Source: Phycisphaerales bacterium (GTDB lineage Bacteria; Planctomycetota; Phycisphaerae; Phycisphaerales; UBA1924). From it: a stretch of 64,000 nt of DNA. Both the position numbers and the translations under genes were made by a program. Below, one piece after another: positions 55,525 to 64,000 of this stretch (position 1 is the stretch's first letter; each line of letters opens with the position of its first letter). Under the pieces are notes generated by a model. It was not told the origin of the DNA, did not search any database, and saw only the letters and a program-made list of their open reading frames with translations. The stretch lies in assembly GCA_035627955.1 (NCBI GenBank), contig DASPKU010000013.1, positions 1-64,000 on the forward strand, written 5' to 3'.

Positions 55525-56707
55525 CTGTCACACCGCCGGCGAGTCGCACGGCCCCACCATGGTCGTCACGATCACGGGCATGCCCGCGGGTGTGTTCGTG
55601 GCTGAGGCCTTCATCAACGCCGAGCTGAAGCGCCGCCAGGGCGGCTTCGGGCGCGGCGGCCGTCAGGGGATCGAGGATGACAAGGTCAACATCCTCACCG
55701 GCGTCCGCGCCAGCCGCACCACCGGCGCGCCCGTCACCTTCGCCATCGCCAACAAGGACTCGCGGCTGGAAGACTCGAAGCGCACACCCCCCGTGTTCCG
55801 ACCCCGCCCCGGGCACGCTGACCTTGCGGGTGCGGTCAAGTACCTCACCACCGACTGCCGCGACGTGCTTGAACGCGCCAGCGCCCGCGAGACCGCCTGC
55901 CGCGTGGCCGCGGGAGCGCTCGCCCGCTGCCTGCTGCGAGAGTTCGAGATCGAGGCCTTTGGCTGCGTGCGGTCCATTGGGGGCGTTGAGGGCTCATTCG
56001 AAGTCGCTCCAGGCACTTGGCGCGAGCTCATCGCACACCGCGACAGCAGCGAGACCTACTGCCCCGACCCAACAGCGAGCGAGAAGCAGAAGGCCGTGAT
56101 CCGCGAGGCTAAGCTCGCCAAGGACGCCGTCGGCGGCCTTGTCGAGGCCCACGTGTTTGGCTGCCCCCCCGGCCTTGGTTCCTGCATGGACTGGCGCGAC
56201 CGCCTCGACGCCCGCATCGCCGGCGCGGTCATGGGCGTGCAGGCGATCAAGAGCGTCGAGATCGGCCTCGGGCGCGACGCCGCCGCACGCCCCGGCAGCC
56301 GTGTGCACGACCCGATCCGCTACGACACCGCCCGTCGCGACAAAGAGCCATCCCTCGGCTTCCTCCGCGACACCAACAACGCCGGCGGCATCGAGGGCGG
56401 CATGACCAACGGCCAGCCCATCGTGGTCCGCGCCGCGATGAAGCCCATCTCCACCCTGCTCCAGGGCCTCCCCAGCGTCGACCTTAACACCAAGGCCCCC
56501 GAGCGCAGCCAGTACGAGCGCAGCGACATCTGCGCCGTGCCCGCCGCCAGTGTCGTCGTCGAGAACGCCGTCGCCTTCGAGGTCGCCCGCGCCTTCTGCG
56601 ATAAGTTCAGCGGCGACTCCCTCGTCGAGGTCCGCGCCCAATATCAGGCCTTCCTCAAGCTCGCCCGTCAGCTGCCCCTCGAGGGCGAGGGCACGAAGCT
56701 CGCCTGA
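55511..56707 (+). CDS. aroC: Chorismate synthase
   Basis: Last step of the shikimate pathway, needing reduced FMN. Start at ATG 55511 (MPHLDCHTAGESHGP); the frame is open upstream but only over the toxin gene. 398 residues. Signatures: TAGESHGPTMVV, RRQGGFGRGGRQ, SRTTGAPVTFAI, RPRPGHADLAGAVKY, ERASARETACRVAAG, NNAGGIEGGMTNGQPIVVRAAMKPI and RSDICAVPAASVVVENAVAFEVARAF. Complete. Overlaps the PIN-like gene and is followed by ispD 19 bases later. Confidence 0.96.
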   Translation: MPHLDCHTAGESHGPTMVVTITGMPAGVFVAEAFINAELKRRQGGFGRGGRQGIEDDKVNILTGVRASRTTGAPVTFAIANKDSRLEDSKRTPPVFRPRPGHADLAGAVKYLTTDCRDVLERASARETACRVAAGALARCLLREFEIEAFGCVRSIGGVEGSFEVAPGTWRELIAHRDSSETYCPDPTASEKQKAVIREAKLAKDAVGGLVEAHVFGCPPGLGSCMDWRDRLDARIAGAVMGVQAIKSVEIGLGRDAAARPGSRVHDPIRYDTARRDKEPSLGFLRDTNNAGGIEGGMTNGQPIVVRAAMKPISTLLQGLPSVDLNTKAPERSQYERSDICAVPAASVVVENAVAFEVARAFCDKFSGDSLVEVRAQYQAFLKLARQLPLEGEGTKLA

Positions 56708-56726
56708 CCGCCACATACCATCGGCC

Positions 56727-57524
56727 ATGCGAATCGGCGTCATCATCCCCGCGGCCGGAGCCTCCTCCCGCTACCTCGCCACCGGCGGGCTCCGCTCCAA
56801 GCTCGACGAGGACCTGGGCGGCAAGCCCGTCCTCCAGCGCACCGTGGAGCTCTTCACCAAGCACGACGATGTCGGCGAGATCATCGTCGCCGGCCCCGCC
56901 GATGACGCGGCGTACGCCGAGTTCAAAGACCGGCACGCCGACCGCCTGGGGCTGCTCGGCGCGAAGATCTGCAAGGGCGGCGTGATGCACCGCTGGGAGA
57001 CCGTCAACGCCGCGCTCGAGCACGTTACCGCTGACTGCACCCACATCGCCGTGCACGACGCAGCGCGCCCGTGCGTTTCGATGGAGCTGCTTGACCGGGT
57101 GTTCAACGCAGCAAGGCGGCACAACGCCGCCATCCCAGCCGTCGAGGCCTCCGACACCGTGAAGCGAATCACGGACACCGGCGAGACCATTGGCGGCGAC
57201 GATGACGTGGCCGCGATCCTCGGCGAGACCGCTGAGAGCAGAAAGCCGCTCCGCGCAGTTCAAGAAACGGTCGACCGCCGCTCCCTCGTCCTCGTGCAGA
57301 CCCCCCAGGTCTTCGAGGCCGGCCTGCTGCGCCGCGCCTATGCGCAGTCCGACCTCACCAGCACCGACGACGCTTCGATTGTCGAGAAGCTCGGAGTGCG
57401 CGTGGTCGTTGTCGATGGCGAGTCCCGCAATATCAAAATCACCCGCCCGGGGGACCTCGCCCTTGCACGCGCCATTCTCGGGCTGAGGGAACCCGAGGGG
57501 CGTCCCGTACATAAGCGGTTCTGA
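56727..57524 (+). CDS. ispD: 2-C-methyl-D-erythritol 4-phosphate cytidylyltransferase
   Basis: Adds CMP to MEP in the non-mevalonate isoprenoid pathway. 265 residues from ATG 56727. Motifs: IIPAAGASSRY (nucleotide loop), KLDEDLGGKPVLQRTVELF, IAVHDAARPCVS, PAVEASDTVKRI and QTPQVFEAGLLRRAY, with DDASIVEKLG and NIKITRPGDLALA. Insert of ~20 residues (TGETIGGDDDVAAILGETAE, ~150-170) not usual. In operon with aroC. Shows the organism uses the MEP pathway. Confidence 0.92.
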   Translation: MRIGVIIPAAGASSRYLATGGLRSKLDEDLGGKPVLQRTVELFTKHDDVGEIIVAGPADDAAYAEFKDRHADRLGLLGAKICKGGVMHRWETVNAALEHVTADCTHIAVHDAARPCVSMELLDRVFNAARRHNAAIPAVEASDTVKRITDTGETIGGDDDVAAILGETAESRKPLRAVQETVDRRSLVLVQTPQVFEAGLLRRAYAQSDLTSTDDASIVEKLGVRVVVVDGESRNIKITRPGDLALARAILGLREPEGRPVHKRF

Positions 57525-57676
57525 GGAAACAGATTGCGACGTGCGTGAGCCCTCCTGACTGGTACCCAGGTTAGGGCGGGCTAAACTTCCCGGCCCGCAT
57601 GGGCGAACACAGAAGTGCAGCCGCGGAAGTGACACGCCCGCGGCACGGAAGAGAGCAACGTTCCAGGAGTTGAGCG

Positions 57677-58285
57677 ATGAACCTGCGTCTTTGTGGTGGT
57701 GCGGTGGTCCTGAGTGCGGTCGTCCTCGGCGGGTGCGCCAACCCGCCCCCGCCCCCCCGCGGCCAGCACAACGGGCGCGTCGAGGTGACCGACACCACCC
57801 CCGCCGAGCGGAATAGCCGCGAGGTGCAGCTGACCGCGCAGCACGAGTTCAGCGATCAGGTTGCCCAGCAGCTGGCCGAGGATCTCGCTCAGGTCCCTGA
57901 GCTGAACCGCGGCGGGCGTGTCACGGTGGTCTTCGGCGACATCGTAAACCGCACGCAGGTGGTCCCCACCAGCGAGTTCGAGGGCTTCCGCACCCGCATC
58001 CGCAGCAAGCTGATGCAGAGCAACCACATCCTCAAGAACGTCCGCTTCGTCGAGAACCGCGCCCGCCTCGAGTCCCTCCGTTCGCGCGAGCTTGGCGGCG
58101 ACGGCAAGGGCGCCGCGGGCCTCGACGCCGCGTCGACGTTCTTCTTGAACGGCGAGATGTACCGCGGCACCCGCGGCGCGTACGAGGAGGTCAACGAGTA
58201 CCTCATGTCGTACAACCTGATGAGCGCCGACACCGGCGAGATCGTCTGGCACAGCCGCCAGTACGCCGTGAAGCAGGTGCGCTGA
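57677..58285 (+). CDS. LpoB-like penicillin-binding protein activator lipoprotein
   Basis: 202-residue lipoprotein (lipobox VLGGC at ~16-20, then Pro-rich linker NPPPPPRGQ). The C-terminal part matches the LpoB/TolB-N-like fold: RVTVVFGDIVNRTQVVPTSEFEGFRTRIRSKLMQSN, STFFLNGEMYRG, MSYNLMSADTGEIVWHSRQYAVKQ. In E. coli LpoB stimulates PBP1B from the outer membrane through the periplasm. First gene of a five-gene lipoprotein unit. The 150 bases upstream, after ispD, hold the likely promoter. Confidence 0.82.
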   Translation: MNLRLCGGAVVLSAVVLGGCANPPPPPRGQHNGRVEVTDTTPAERNSREVQLTAQHEFSDQVAQQLAEDLAQVPELNRGGRVTVVFGDIVNRTQVVPTSEFEGFRTRIRSKLMQSNHILKNVRFVENRARLESLRSRELGGDGKGAAGLDAASTFFLNGEMYRGTRGAYEEVNEYLMSYNLMSADTGEIVWHSRQYAVKQVR

Positions 58286-58310
58286 GCGACGGGCGGACAG
58301 GAGCTGAACC

Positions 58311-58868
58311 GTGAAGGTCACTGCTGCGGTCATTCTGTTCACACTGGTCGCGATGGTGGGTGGCTGCGCCGCCCCGGCACGCTCCACTCAGATGACCAGC
58401 GCTGACCTTGACGAGACCACGGCCGTCATGGCGCAGAAGCTCTCGGCCAGCCGCCTGCTCGCCGAGCGCACGCCCGACTCCCCGAAGATGGTGATCGCCA
58501 TCGCCAAGGTGCAGAACCTCACCAGCGACCTCATCCCTGAGGGCGAGCAGTGGATGCTCATGGAGAAGGTCAAGGGGTCGCTGCCGCTGCTGAACCTAGG
58601 GCGCGAGCGGAACGTGGCGTTCGTCATCCCCGCCGAGCACCTGAGCGCTGCGAAGCGCGCGGGCACGCTGCCCGAGGAGGCCGCGCTCGCCCGCAACCCC
58701 ACCCACGAGATGACCGCGACGTTTCTCTCCGGCACGCGCATGGCCGGCAAAGACCGCACCGACGCGTACCTGGTGGAATACCGCATCACCTCCCTCTCAA
58801 CGGGCGCCCTCGAGTGGGTGGAAACCTTCGAGTTCAAGCGGGCCGCGTCGGGTATCGCCTACGACTGA
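58311..58868 (+). CDS. Second LpoB-like lipoprotein
   Basis: 185 residues, GTG start 58311. Lipobox MVGGC (Cys19). The body has the same order of elements as the preceding protein: DLDETTAVMAQKLSASRLLAER, MVIAIAKVQNLTSDLIPEGEQWMLMEKVKGSL, then a beta ending AYLVEYRITSLSTGALEWVETFEFKR. Similarity to LpoB is weaker but the layout (N-terminal Cys, nucleotide-like alpha/beta domain, TG.leWve ending) is the same, suggesting a diverged paralog. Confidence 0.65.
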   Translation: MKVTAAVILFTLVAMVGGCAAPARSTQMTSADLDETTAVMAQKLSASRLLAERTPDSPKMVIAIAKVQNLTSDLIPEGEQWMLMEKVKGSLPLLNLGRERNVAFVIPAEHLSAAKRAGTLPEEAALARNPTHEMTATFLSGTRMAGKDRTDAYLVEYRITSLSTGALEWVETFEFKRAASGIAYD

Positions 58869-58919
58869 GCGGCGGCGTTCGACGCATCCGGTAATGATCG
58901 GGGATCAACAGGAGCTGGC

Positions 58920-60641
58920 GTGCGGCTGATGCGGGCAACAAGGACGGGAGTAGCGGCAATCGCGCTAGCCTGCGGCCTCGGCGGCTGCGAGTATTCCAAC
59001 GTCCACCCGCGCATGATGGCCGACGCCGACGCCGGTGCATACGGCGCTCCCCGCGTCGAGCTCCAGTCCCGCCTCACCGACAATCCCAGCGACCGCGCCT
59101 ACCTCCTCGACCGCCTGCGCCTGCTCATCCTCACGCTCGCCGACGGGCAGCCCGCGCAGGCCGAGGAGGTCGCCAACCAGACCTTCCGCCTCCTGCGCAC
59201 GCAGGGCCTCAACGCCGACCGCACCACCGCGGCCGTGGTCGTCAATGAGGGCGTGAAAATCTGGAAGGGCGAGCCCTTCGAGCAGGCGATGGGCTTCAGC
59301 TATATCGCCGTGCAGAAGGCACAGGTCGGCCAGTGGGACAACGCCCGCGCCGCCGCCAACGCCTCGCTCTTCCTGCTCAAGAGCTTCGGCGAGAACGAAC
59401 GCGGCGAGGAGATGGACAGCGTCGAGCTCGCCCGTCGCGCCGCCGAGGAGGACGCCCGGCGGGGCCAGGGCGCCGGCGACCGCTACATCAACAAGGGCTA
59501 CACGCCCGTCAAGACCAACTTCGTGCTCGGCTATCTGCTCAACGGGCTCGCGAACAAGGCCATCGGGCGCGCCGACGAGGCCTCCGACAACTTCCACGAG
59601 GCCGCCGCCGTCCGCGAGCACCTCAAGCCGCTCGCCGAGGCCCTTGACGCCGGCACGTACAACACCGTGTTCGTCGTTGACTACGGGCGCGGCCCAACCA
59701 AGATCGCCACCGGCCCCGACAACGCCTTCGCACGCTACGTCGAGAACTGGCCGAGCGGCGCCGAGCCCATCCGGGTCGCGGTAGAGGATGGGGGGGCCCC
59801 GCTCGCTGAGGCCCCGCCCGTGCAGGACCTCAACCGCATGGCCCGCAGCCTCATGTGGAACAATCTCGAGGACGTCCGCACGGCCAAGAGCGCCATCGGC
59901 ACCGGCCTGCTCGTGGGCGGCCTCGCCGTCGCGGGCACCAGCCGCGACAACGAGGCGCAGCTCGCGGGCGTCGGCGCGGCCCTGATCGGCCTGGCGATGA
60001 AGGCCACCGCCCGCGCCGACACCCGTCACGCGGAGTTCCTGCCGCAGCGCGTGTACCTCGTTCCCGTCAATATCACTGGCCCCGACGCGACTGTCACACT
60101 GGAAGTCGCCGGCGACAGCCGCTCGCGCATGGTGCTCACCGCAATTGATCCGCCGGCCGCGGGCGGTATCCAGCTCCGCTACGTGAAGGTCCCGCCCACG
60201 GGCGGCGAGTGGGCCCGCAGCGGACGTGTCCTTTACGGCAACGACGAGTACAGCGGGCGCATCGACGGCGATTCGCTTCCCTACATCCTCGGCGGTCGTG
60301 ATGTCTCGCTGCCCACACCCGCGGCCATGAAGCGCTACCACGCTGCGGGCTGCCTCCGCAGCATGACCTACACCGAACTCGAGAACCTCTACCGCGAGGA
60401 GGGCATCGCCCTGAGCGTGGAGGACGCCAAGGGCCAGTCGCGCGCCCACGTCCTCGAGGGCGGCGACTCGCTCGTCCCGCCGCTGCCGGGGACCGCCGGG
60501 TACGCCCGACTCTTCGGGCAGGACCACCCGCCCTACCGCCCGCGCAGCCGCGGGCTGCAGGACTTCCTCAATGAGCTGAACGAAACAAGCCAGGCCGCGA
60601 TCGGGCGGCCGAAGAATGACACACAAGGAGCCGAGCGATGA
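58920..60641 (+). CDS. COG3014-like lipoprotein with TPR-like helices
   Basis: 573 residues, GTG start 58920. Lipobox GLGGC (Cys at ~23). Residues ~50-260 are alpha-helical, TPR-like (AEEVANQTFRLLRTQG, WKGEPFEQAMGFSYIAVQKAQVGQWDNARAAANASL), a pattern recalling COG3014 proteins that accompany LpoB/YcfL in gammaproteobacteria. Later parts contain NTVFVVDYGRGPTKIATGPD, GTGLLVGGLAVAGTS, and a beta-rich C-terminal domain. Ends in a four-base overlap with the YcfL-like gene. Assignment to COG3014 is from remembered pattern, not a search. Confidence 0.62.
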   Translation: MRLMRATRTGVAAIALACGLGGCEYSNVHPRMMADADAGAYGAPRVELQSRLTDNPSDRAYLLDRLRLLILTLADGQPAQAEEVANQTFRLLRTQGLNADRTTAAVVVNEGVKIWKGEPFEQAMGFSYIAVQKAQVGQWDNARAAANASLFLLKSFGENERGEEMDSVELARRAAEEDARRGQGAGDRYINKGYTPVKTNFVLGYLLNGLANKAIGRADEASDNFHEAAAVREHLKPLAEALDAGTYNTVFVVDYGRGPTKIATGPDNAFARYVENWPSGAEPIRVAVEDGGAPLAEAPPVQDLNRMARSLMWNNLEDVRTAKSAIGTGLLVGGLAVAGTSRDNEAQLAGVGAALIGLAMKATARADTRHAEFLPQRVYLVPVNITGPDATVTLEVAGDSRSRMVLTAIDPPAAGGIQLRYVKVPPTGGEWARSGRVLYGNDEYSGRIDGDSLPYILGGRDVSLPTPAAMKRYHAAGCLRSMTYTELENLYREEGIALSVEDAKGQSRAHVLEGGDSLVPPLPGTAGYARLFGQDHPPYRPRSRGLQDFLNELNETSQAAIGRPKNDTQGAER

Positions 60642-61057
60642 AGAGCGTGCTGCTGGCGATCGTGACCATGACCGGAATCGCGGCGGGCCTGGGCGGCTGC
60701 AAGGGCCGCCCACCGACGGAGCCCTTTACCCCGCGTGCCGACCACATCCCGCTCGAGGCCTACCCCAAGATCACCGCGCCCGCGGAGCTCGCGCAATACC
60801 TCGCGGTGTCTGACACGACCGTCGAGCGCGGCCCGGTGATGAAGGTCACCACCCCCGTCCGCCTCATCAGCCGCCCCGGCGAGTGGTCCAAGGTGCAGTA
60901 CCGCTACATCTTCCTCAATGACCGCGGCCTGCCTGTGCGCGAGCAGCCCGAGTGGACGCCCGTCACCCTCGAGCCCCAGCAGCAGGTCTTCCTCTCGCAG
61001 AACTCGCTCGACAGCGACGCCGTTGACTGGCGGCTCGAGATCCGCCCGCAGCGGTGA
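60638..61057 (+). CDS. YcfL/DUF1425-like lipoprotein
   Basis: 139 residues from ATG 60638, overlapping the previous stop (ATGA). Lipobox GLGGC (Cys21). Single beta-sandwich domain with VKVTTPVRLISRPGEWSKVQYRYIFLNDRGLPV-like order (YRYIFLNDRGLPVREQPEW), WTPVTLEPQQQVFLSQNSLD and WRLEIRP. This fits YcfL, encoded beside lpoB in E. coli. Its role is not known. Confidence 0.7.
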   Translation: MKSVLLAIVTMTGIAAGLGGCKGRPPTEPFTPRADHIPLEAYPKITAPAELAQYLAVSDTTVERGPVMKVTTPVRLISRPGEWSKVQYRYIFLNDRGLPVREQPEWTPVTLEPQQQVFLSQNSLDSDAVDWRLEIRPQR

Positions 61058-61116
61058 GACTCACGGCGGTCGCGACGGCCTGTGCGCGGGCGCTGGTCTT
61101 CACGAAGGAGCAGCCC

Positions 61117-62673
61117 ATGGTCAGGATGGCTTGGTTGATCGCGCTGCTGTGGATGTTGCCCGGCGTGTCAACGGTCCACGCGCAGGACGGCGCAACGGCT
61201 CCTATGGCACAGCCCGCGACCAACCCGCCAGAGAAGACCCCGCCAGACTTCCCAGGCACCTACGCGCGGGCCGGCTCGCCGCGCGTGGTGGTGTACGCAG
61301 ACATCGGCGGCCTCTCGCCCAAAGGTGCCGAGGGTCCCGCTTCGCGTCTGGGCGGCGAGATTGAGGATCAGCTGCGAACCGCCGGCGTGACCGTCGTCCC
61401 CGCCCCGGCCCTCACACCCGGACAGGCCGACGTCGTCCGCTCAAGCGGCTCCTTCGCGGCCGCACGGATTGTGGGCAAGGCGGCCAACGCCGACACGGTG
61501 CTTTACCTCCGCGTCGTGGAGCAGGCGGGCAAAGCAGCCGGAGTGCCGTCGTACACCGGCACCTTCGTCCTCGCCGACCTGCGCCGCGGCACCACCCTCG
61601 GCACCCACGCCTGGGACATCATCGGTGCCGACAGGGGCGTCACCGACGCGCAAGTCGAAGAAACCGCCGCCCGCCTCGCCGCCGTCGTTCAGCGTCAGTT
61701 CACAACAGCCTTCCCGCCCGGCGGGAACATGATGAACGCCCGCAGGCACGTGGTGCGTCTGGTGGGTCCGTACACCAGCGACGACCTCGCCACGCTCGTG
61801 GAAGGCCTGAGCGCCGGGGCCGAGTTCAAGCAGGGCTCGGTACAGCTCCGCGCCGAGGACGCCACGGAGGTCGGGCGCGTCGCAACGCTGGAGGTCGCGT
61901 CTGTCGCCGAGCTCCCGGATGTCCGCCGCGCCGTCCGGCGAGACATCGTTAGTCAGCTCGCCATGTCATCAGCGTTCATCGACTCGCGCGAGGGCGCCAT
62001 CGGCCTCAAGGTCACCCCCCTCGCGGTGAACGAGCGGGAGCGGCTGCTCATGGGCGGCGCTCAGATCAAGCGGAACACCGCCGAGCGCGAGCGCCTCCGC
62101 CTGGCCTATGCCAACGCGGCCCGCCCGCGCATCCTGGTCATGCTCAACCCCGAGAAGAAGGGTGGTCAGGGCATCACCCCCGTCGATCGCGTCCGCGTCG
62201 GCCCGGGCATCTCCGGCCAGCTCCTCGATCAGGCCGGCGAGCGGGCCGACCGCCGCCAGGAGTTCGACCCACGCCTGATCGAAGACTGCCTTTCCCGCCG
62301 CCTTCAGGAACTCGGCCTCAATGTCGTTGACGCGGCGAACTCCCAGCGAACCCTCCTTGCCCGAGCCGAGAACGCGAACCGCGCCTGGACTTCCGATGAC
62401 CTGGCGCGGGAGCTCGGTGCCGCCGCGGGCGCGGCCATCGTCATCACCGGCAACGCCCGCACCACCCGCGAAGGCGAAGCACAGGGAGCGATCGTGACCC
62501 TGCGCGCCATCGACCTCCCAACCGGTTCGGTAGTCGCCGAGACCGAGGTTCAGGCCGCCCTTGGGACCTCCGGCGAGGCCGTGGCCCAGTCCACCGAGGA
62601 ACTCAGCGCCCAAGCCGCCGGCAGGCTCATCACCGCACTCACCGATCGCTGGGAAGGCACCGCCCGCCGCTAG
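61117..62673 (+). CDS. Exported protein of unknown function at the end of the LpoB-like unit
   Basis: Start at ATG 61117, preceded by GAAGGAG; an upstream GTG at 61054 overlaps the YcfL-like gene. 518 residues with a signal peptide ([23 protein letters not shown]). Two alpha/beta halves: a first domain with an internal [13 protein letters not shown]...[17 protein letters not shown] element, and a second with [41 protein letters not shown] and [19 protein letters not shown]. The latter has the order of CsgG/FlgT-M/LpoB-like domains (nucleotide-like alpha/beta with TG.ivae). Periplasmic, likely part of the same envelope complex. No exact family. Confidence 0.62.
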   Translation: MVRMAWLIALLWMLPGVSTVHAQDGATAPMAQPATNPPEKTPPDFPGTYARAGSPRVVVYADIGGLSPKGAEGPASRLGGEIEDQLRTAGVTVVPAPALTPGQADVVRSSGSFAAARIVGKAANADTVLYLRVVEQAGKAAGVPSYTGTFVLADLRRGTTLGTHAWDIIGADRGVTDAQVEETAARLAAVVQRQFTTAFPPGGNMMNARRHVVRLVGPYTSDDLATLVEGLSAGAEFKQGSVQLRAEDATEVGRVATLEVASVAELPDVRRAVRRDIVSQLAMSSAFIDSREGAIGLKVTPLAVNERERLLMGGAQIKRNTAERERLRLAYANAARPRILVMLNPEKKGGQGITPVDRVRVGPGISGQLLDQAGERADRRQEFDPRLIEDCLSRRLQELGLNVVDAANSQRTLLARAENANRAWTSDDLARELGAAAGAAIVITGNARTTREGEAQGAIVTLRAIDLPTGSVVAETEVQAALGTSGEAVAQSTEELSAQAAGRLITALTDRWEGTARR

Positions 62674-62735
62674 CATCGCCCGCACGGCCCTGGGCCACGG
62701 GAAGCCCCCGCCGTGACTGGTTACAGTGCACGTCT

Positions 62736-63296
62736 ATGGCGAAACGTCCGGTACAAGGCAGCAGTGGGGGGAGCGCCAGCCGCGCCGGCAGCAAAGCCGC
62801 GCCGATCGTCGGCGTCGTCATGGGCTCCCGCTCCGACTGGGAAACCATGCAGCACGCCGTGGCGATCCTGGAGGAACTCCGTGTTCCCCACGAGGTCAGC
62901 GTTGTTTCTGCCCACCGAACGCCCGACCTGCTCTTCGAGTACGCCTCGACCGCCGAAGATCGCGGCCTCCGGGTCATCGTCGCCGGCGCCGGCGGCGCCG
63001 CCCACCTTCCGGGCATGATCGCCAGCAAGACCATCATCCCCGTGCTCGGCGTGCCGGTCGAGAGCCACGCCCTCAAGGGCATGGACTCGCTGCTCTCCAT
63101 CGTGCAGATGCCCGCGGGCGTCCCCGTGGGAACGCTTGCCATCGGTCGCGCTGGGGCGACCAATGCCGCCCTGCTCGCCGCGTCGATCGTCGGCGACGCC
63201 GTGCCCGGTCTGCGCGAGCGTCTGCATGCCCGCCGCCGCACTCAGACTGAAGTCGTGATGAGGAACCGAGACCCCCGCAAGCCGGTGAAGGACTGA
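62736..63296 (+). CDS. purE: N5-carboxyaminoimidazole ribonucleotide mutase
   Basis: Purine synthesis, moves the carboxyl group in N5-CAIR to CAIR. 186 residues. Motifs: [48 protein letters not shown] and [25 protein letters not shown], the complete class I PurE set. The first ~22 residues are a Gly/Ser/Ala-rich extension. Three bases before purK starts, so they form an operon. Confidence 0.96.
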   Translation: MAKRPVQGSSGGSASRAGSKAAPIVGVVMGSRSDWETMQHAVAILEELRVPHEVSVVSAHRTPDLLFEYASTAEDRGLRVIVAGAGGAAHLPGMIASKTIIPVLGVPVESHALKGMDSLLSIVQMPAGVPVGTLAIGRAGATNAALLAASIVGDAVPGLRERLHARRRTQTEVVMRNRDPRKPVKD

Positions 63297-63299
63297 CCC

Positions 63300-64000
63300 A
63301 TGCTGATCGGTGTGCTGGGTGCGGGGCAACTGGGTCGCATGCTCGCGCTCGCGGGCATCCCGCTGGGCGTCCGCTTCCGCTTCCTCGACCCCACGCCCGA
63401 CAGCCCCGCCGGGCACGTCTCCGAGCAGATCGTCGGTGGATTCGAGGACCCCGGCGCGGTCAAGGAGTTCTGCCGCGGCCTCGACATCGCGACATGGGAG
63501 TTCGAGAACGTCCCCGTGGCTGCCGCGCGGCGCGTCGCCGAGCAGGTCCCCATGTTTCCGCCGCCCGTCGCGCTCGAGGTCGGCCAGGACCGCCTCCACG
63601 AGAAGCTGCTCTTCCGCGAGATGGGCCTGGAGGTGCACCCCTTCGGCGCGGCCTCCACTTTCGCAGAGTTCGAAGCGGTCGTCGCGCAGGTGGGAATTCC
63701 CGCGGTCGTCAAGACCCGGCGCGGCGGCTACGACGGCAAGGGCCAGGCGCTCCTGCGCGAGGGCGCGACACGGGCCGACATCGCTCAGGCCTGGGAGAGC
63801 CTGGGCGGCGTGCCCGTGCTGGTCGAGAAGTTCGTGCCCTTCGAGCGAGAGCTCTCCATCATCGGCGTCCGCGCGCGCACCGGCGAGCTCTGCGCCTACC
63901 CGCTCACCCAGAACGTGCACCGCGCCGGCATCCTCCGCGTCTCCACCGCGCCGTGCGAAGGCTGGTCCCGCCCCCTCCAGGAGCGCGCCGAGCGCTACGC
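63300..64000 (+). CDS. purK: N5-carboxyaminoimidazole ribonucleotide synthase (3' partial)
   Basis: ATP-grasp enzyme making N5-CAIR from AIR and bicarbonate, substrate for PurE just upstream. ATG at 63300; the frame stays open to the window edge (~233 residues seen of ~380). Visible parts: GVLGAGQLGRMLALAG, FLDPTPDSPA, ATWEFENVP, GQDRLHEKLLFREMGLEV (ATP-grasp lid side), VVKTRRGGYDGKGQ and VEKFVPFERELSIIGVR, all as in PurK. Confidence 0.95.
   Translation, partial: MLIGVLGAGQLGRMLALAGIPLGVRFRFLDPTPDSPAGHVSEQIVGGFEDPGAVKEFCRGLDIATWEFENVPVAAARRVAEQVPMFPPPVALEVGQDRLHEKLLFREMGLEVHPFGAASTFAEFEAVVAQVGIPAVVKTRRGGYDGKGQALLREGATRADIAQAWESLGGVPVLVEKFVPFERELSIIGVRARTGELCAYPLTQNVHRAGILRVSTAPCEGWSRPLQERAERY

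Overview
The window is about 64 kb of GC-rich DNA packed with genes. It most likely comes from a planctomycete of the class Phycisphaerae. I infer this from the combination of prepilin-type N-termini, a PEP-CTERM-like sorting tail (PSPG, then a hydrophobic stretch, then an Arg cluster), paired C-terminal GDGD-type Ca-binding repeats on a secreted protein, a fibro-slime protein, a eukaryote-like GT3 glycogen synthase and a PurL fused to PurS-like domains. MurA, KdsA and LpoB-like lipoproteins point to a peptidoglycan and Kdo-containing Gram-negative envelope. The class assignment rests on gene style, not on a marker gene: I found no rRNA or tRNA gene.

Layout. 1-5637: a signalling cluster with a hybrid kinase carrying three receiver domains (cut by the left edge), a REC-PAS-GAF kinase and a lone receiver. 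5686-14320: a putative DNA-binding protein, four secreted or surface proteins (FG-GAP, pseudopilin, PEP-CTERM, fibro-slime), murA and a small lipoprotein, plus two non-coding stretches (13.5-13.9 kb and 14.5-14.68 kb) that look like structured RNAs. 14775-22830: purL, a zinc-ribbon membrane protein, a frameshifted sirtuin, glycogen synthase and RNase HI. 22932-25668: a radical SAM/glycosyltransferase pair with looser codon use, then an HxlR regulator divergent from a small redox protein. 25844-32488: a type IV pilus/type II secretion operon (pilT, pilC, two pseudopilin-like proteins and a very large PilX-like protein). 32522-43779: nnrD and a transglutaminase on the minus strand, then tatD, lgt, galE, a hydrolase, a hypothetical, a YyaL-type thioredoxin-fold protein and a phosphoesterase. 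43930-54255: yidC, mnmE, clpS, a CbrC-like protein, an MshEN-like protein, a HAD phosphatase, an RMD1/DUF155-like membrane protein, kdsA and a POT-type transporter. 54387-57524: two tandem DUF433/DUF5615 modules running into aroC and ispD. 57677-62673: five envelope proteins resembling the LpoB/COG3014/YcfL set of gammaproteobacteria. 62736-64000: purE and purK (cut by the right edge).

The most interesting points are the LpoB/COG3014/YcfL-like module, the two terminator-ended structured RNA candidates, and several families of short tandem repeats. The repeats lie between genes, and two also lie inside purL, where they are translated. There is also a low-complexity insertion in MurA, an MnmE without a normal NKxD motif, and a one-base homopolymer frameshift in the sirtuin.
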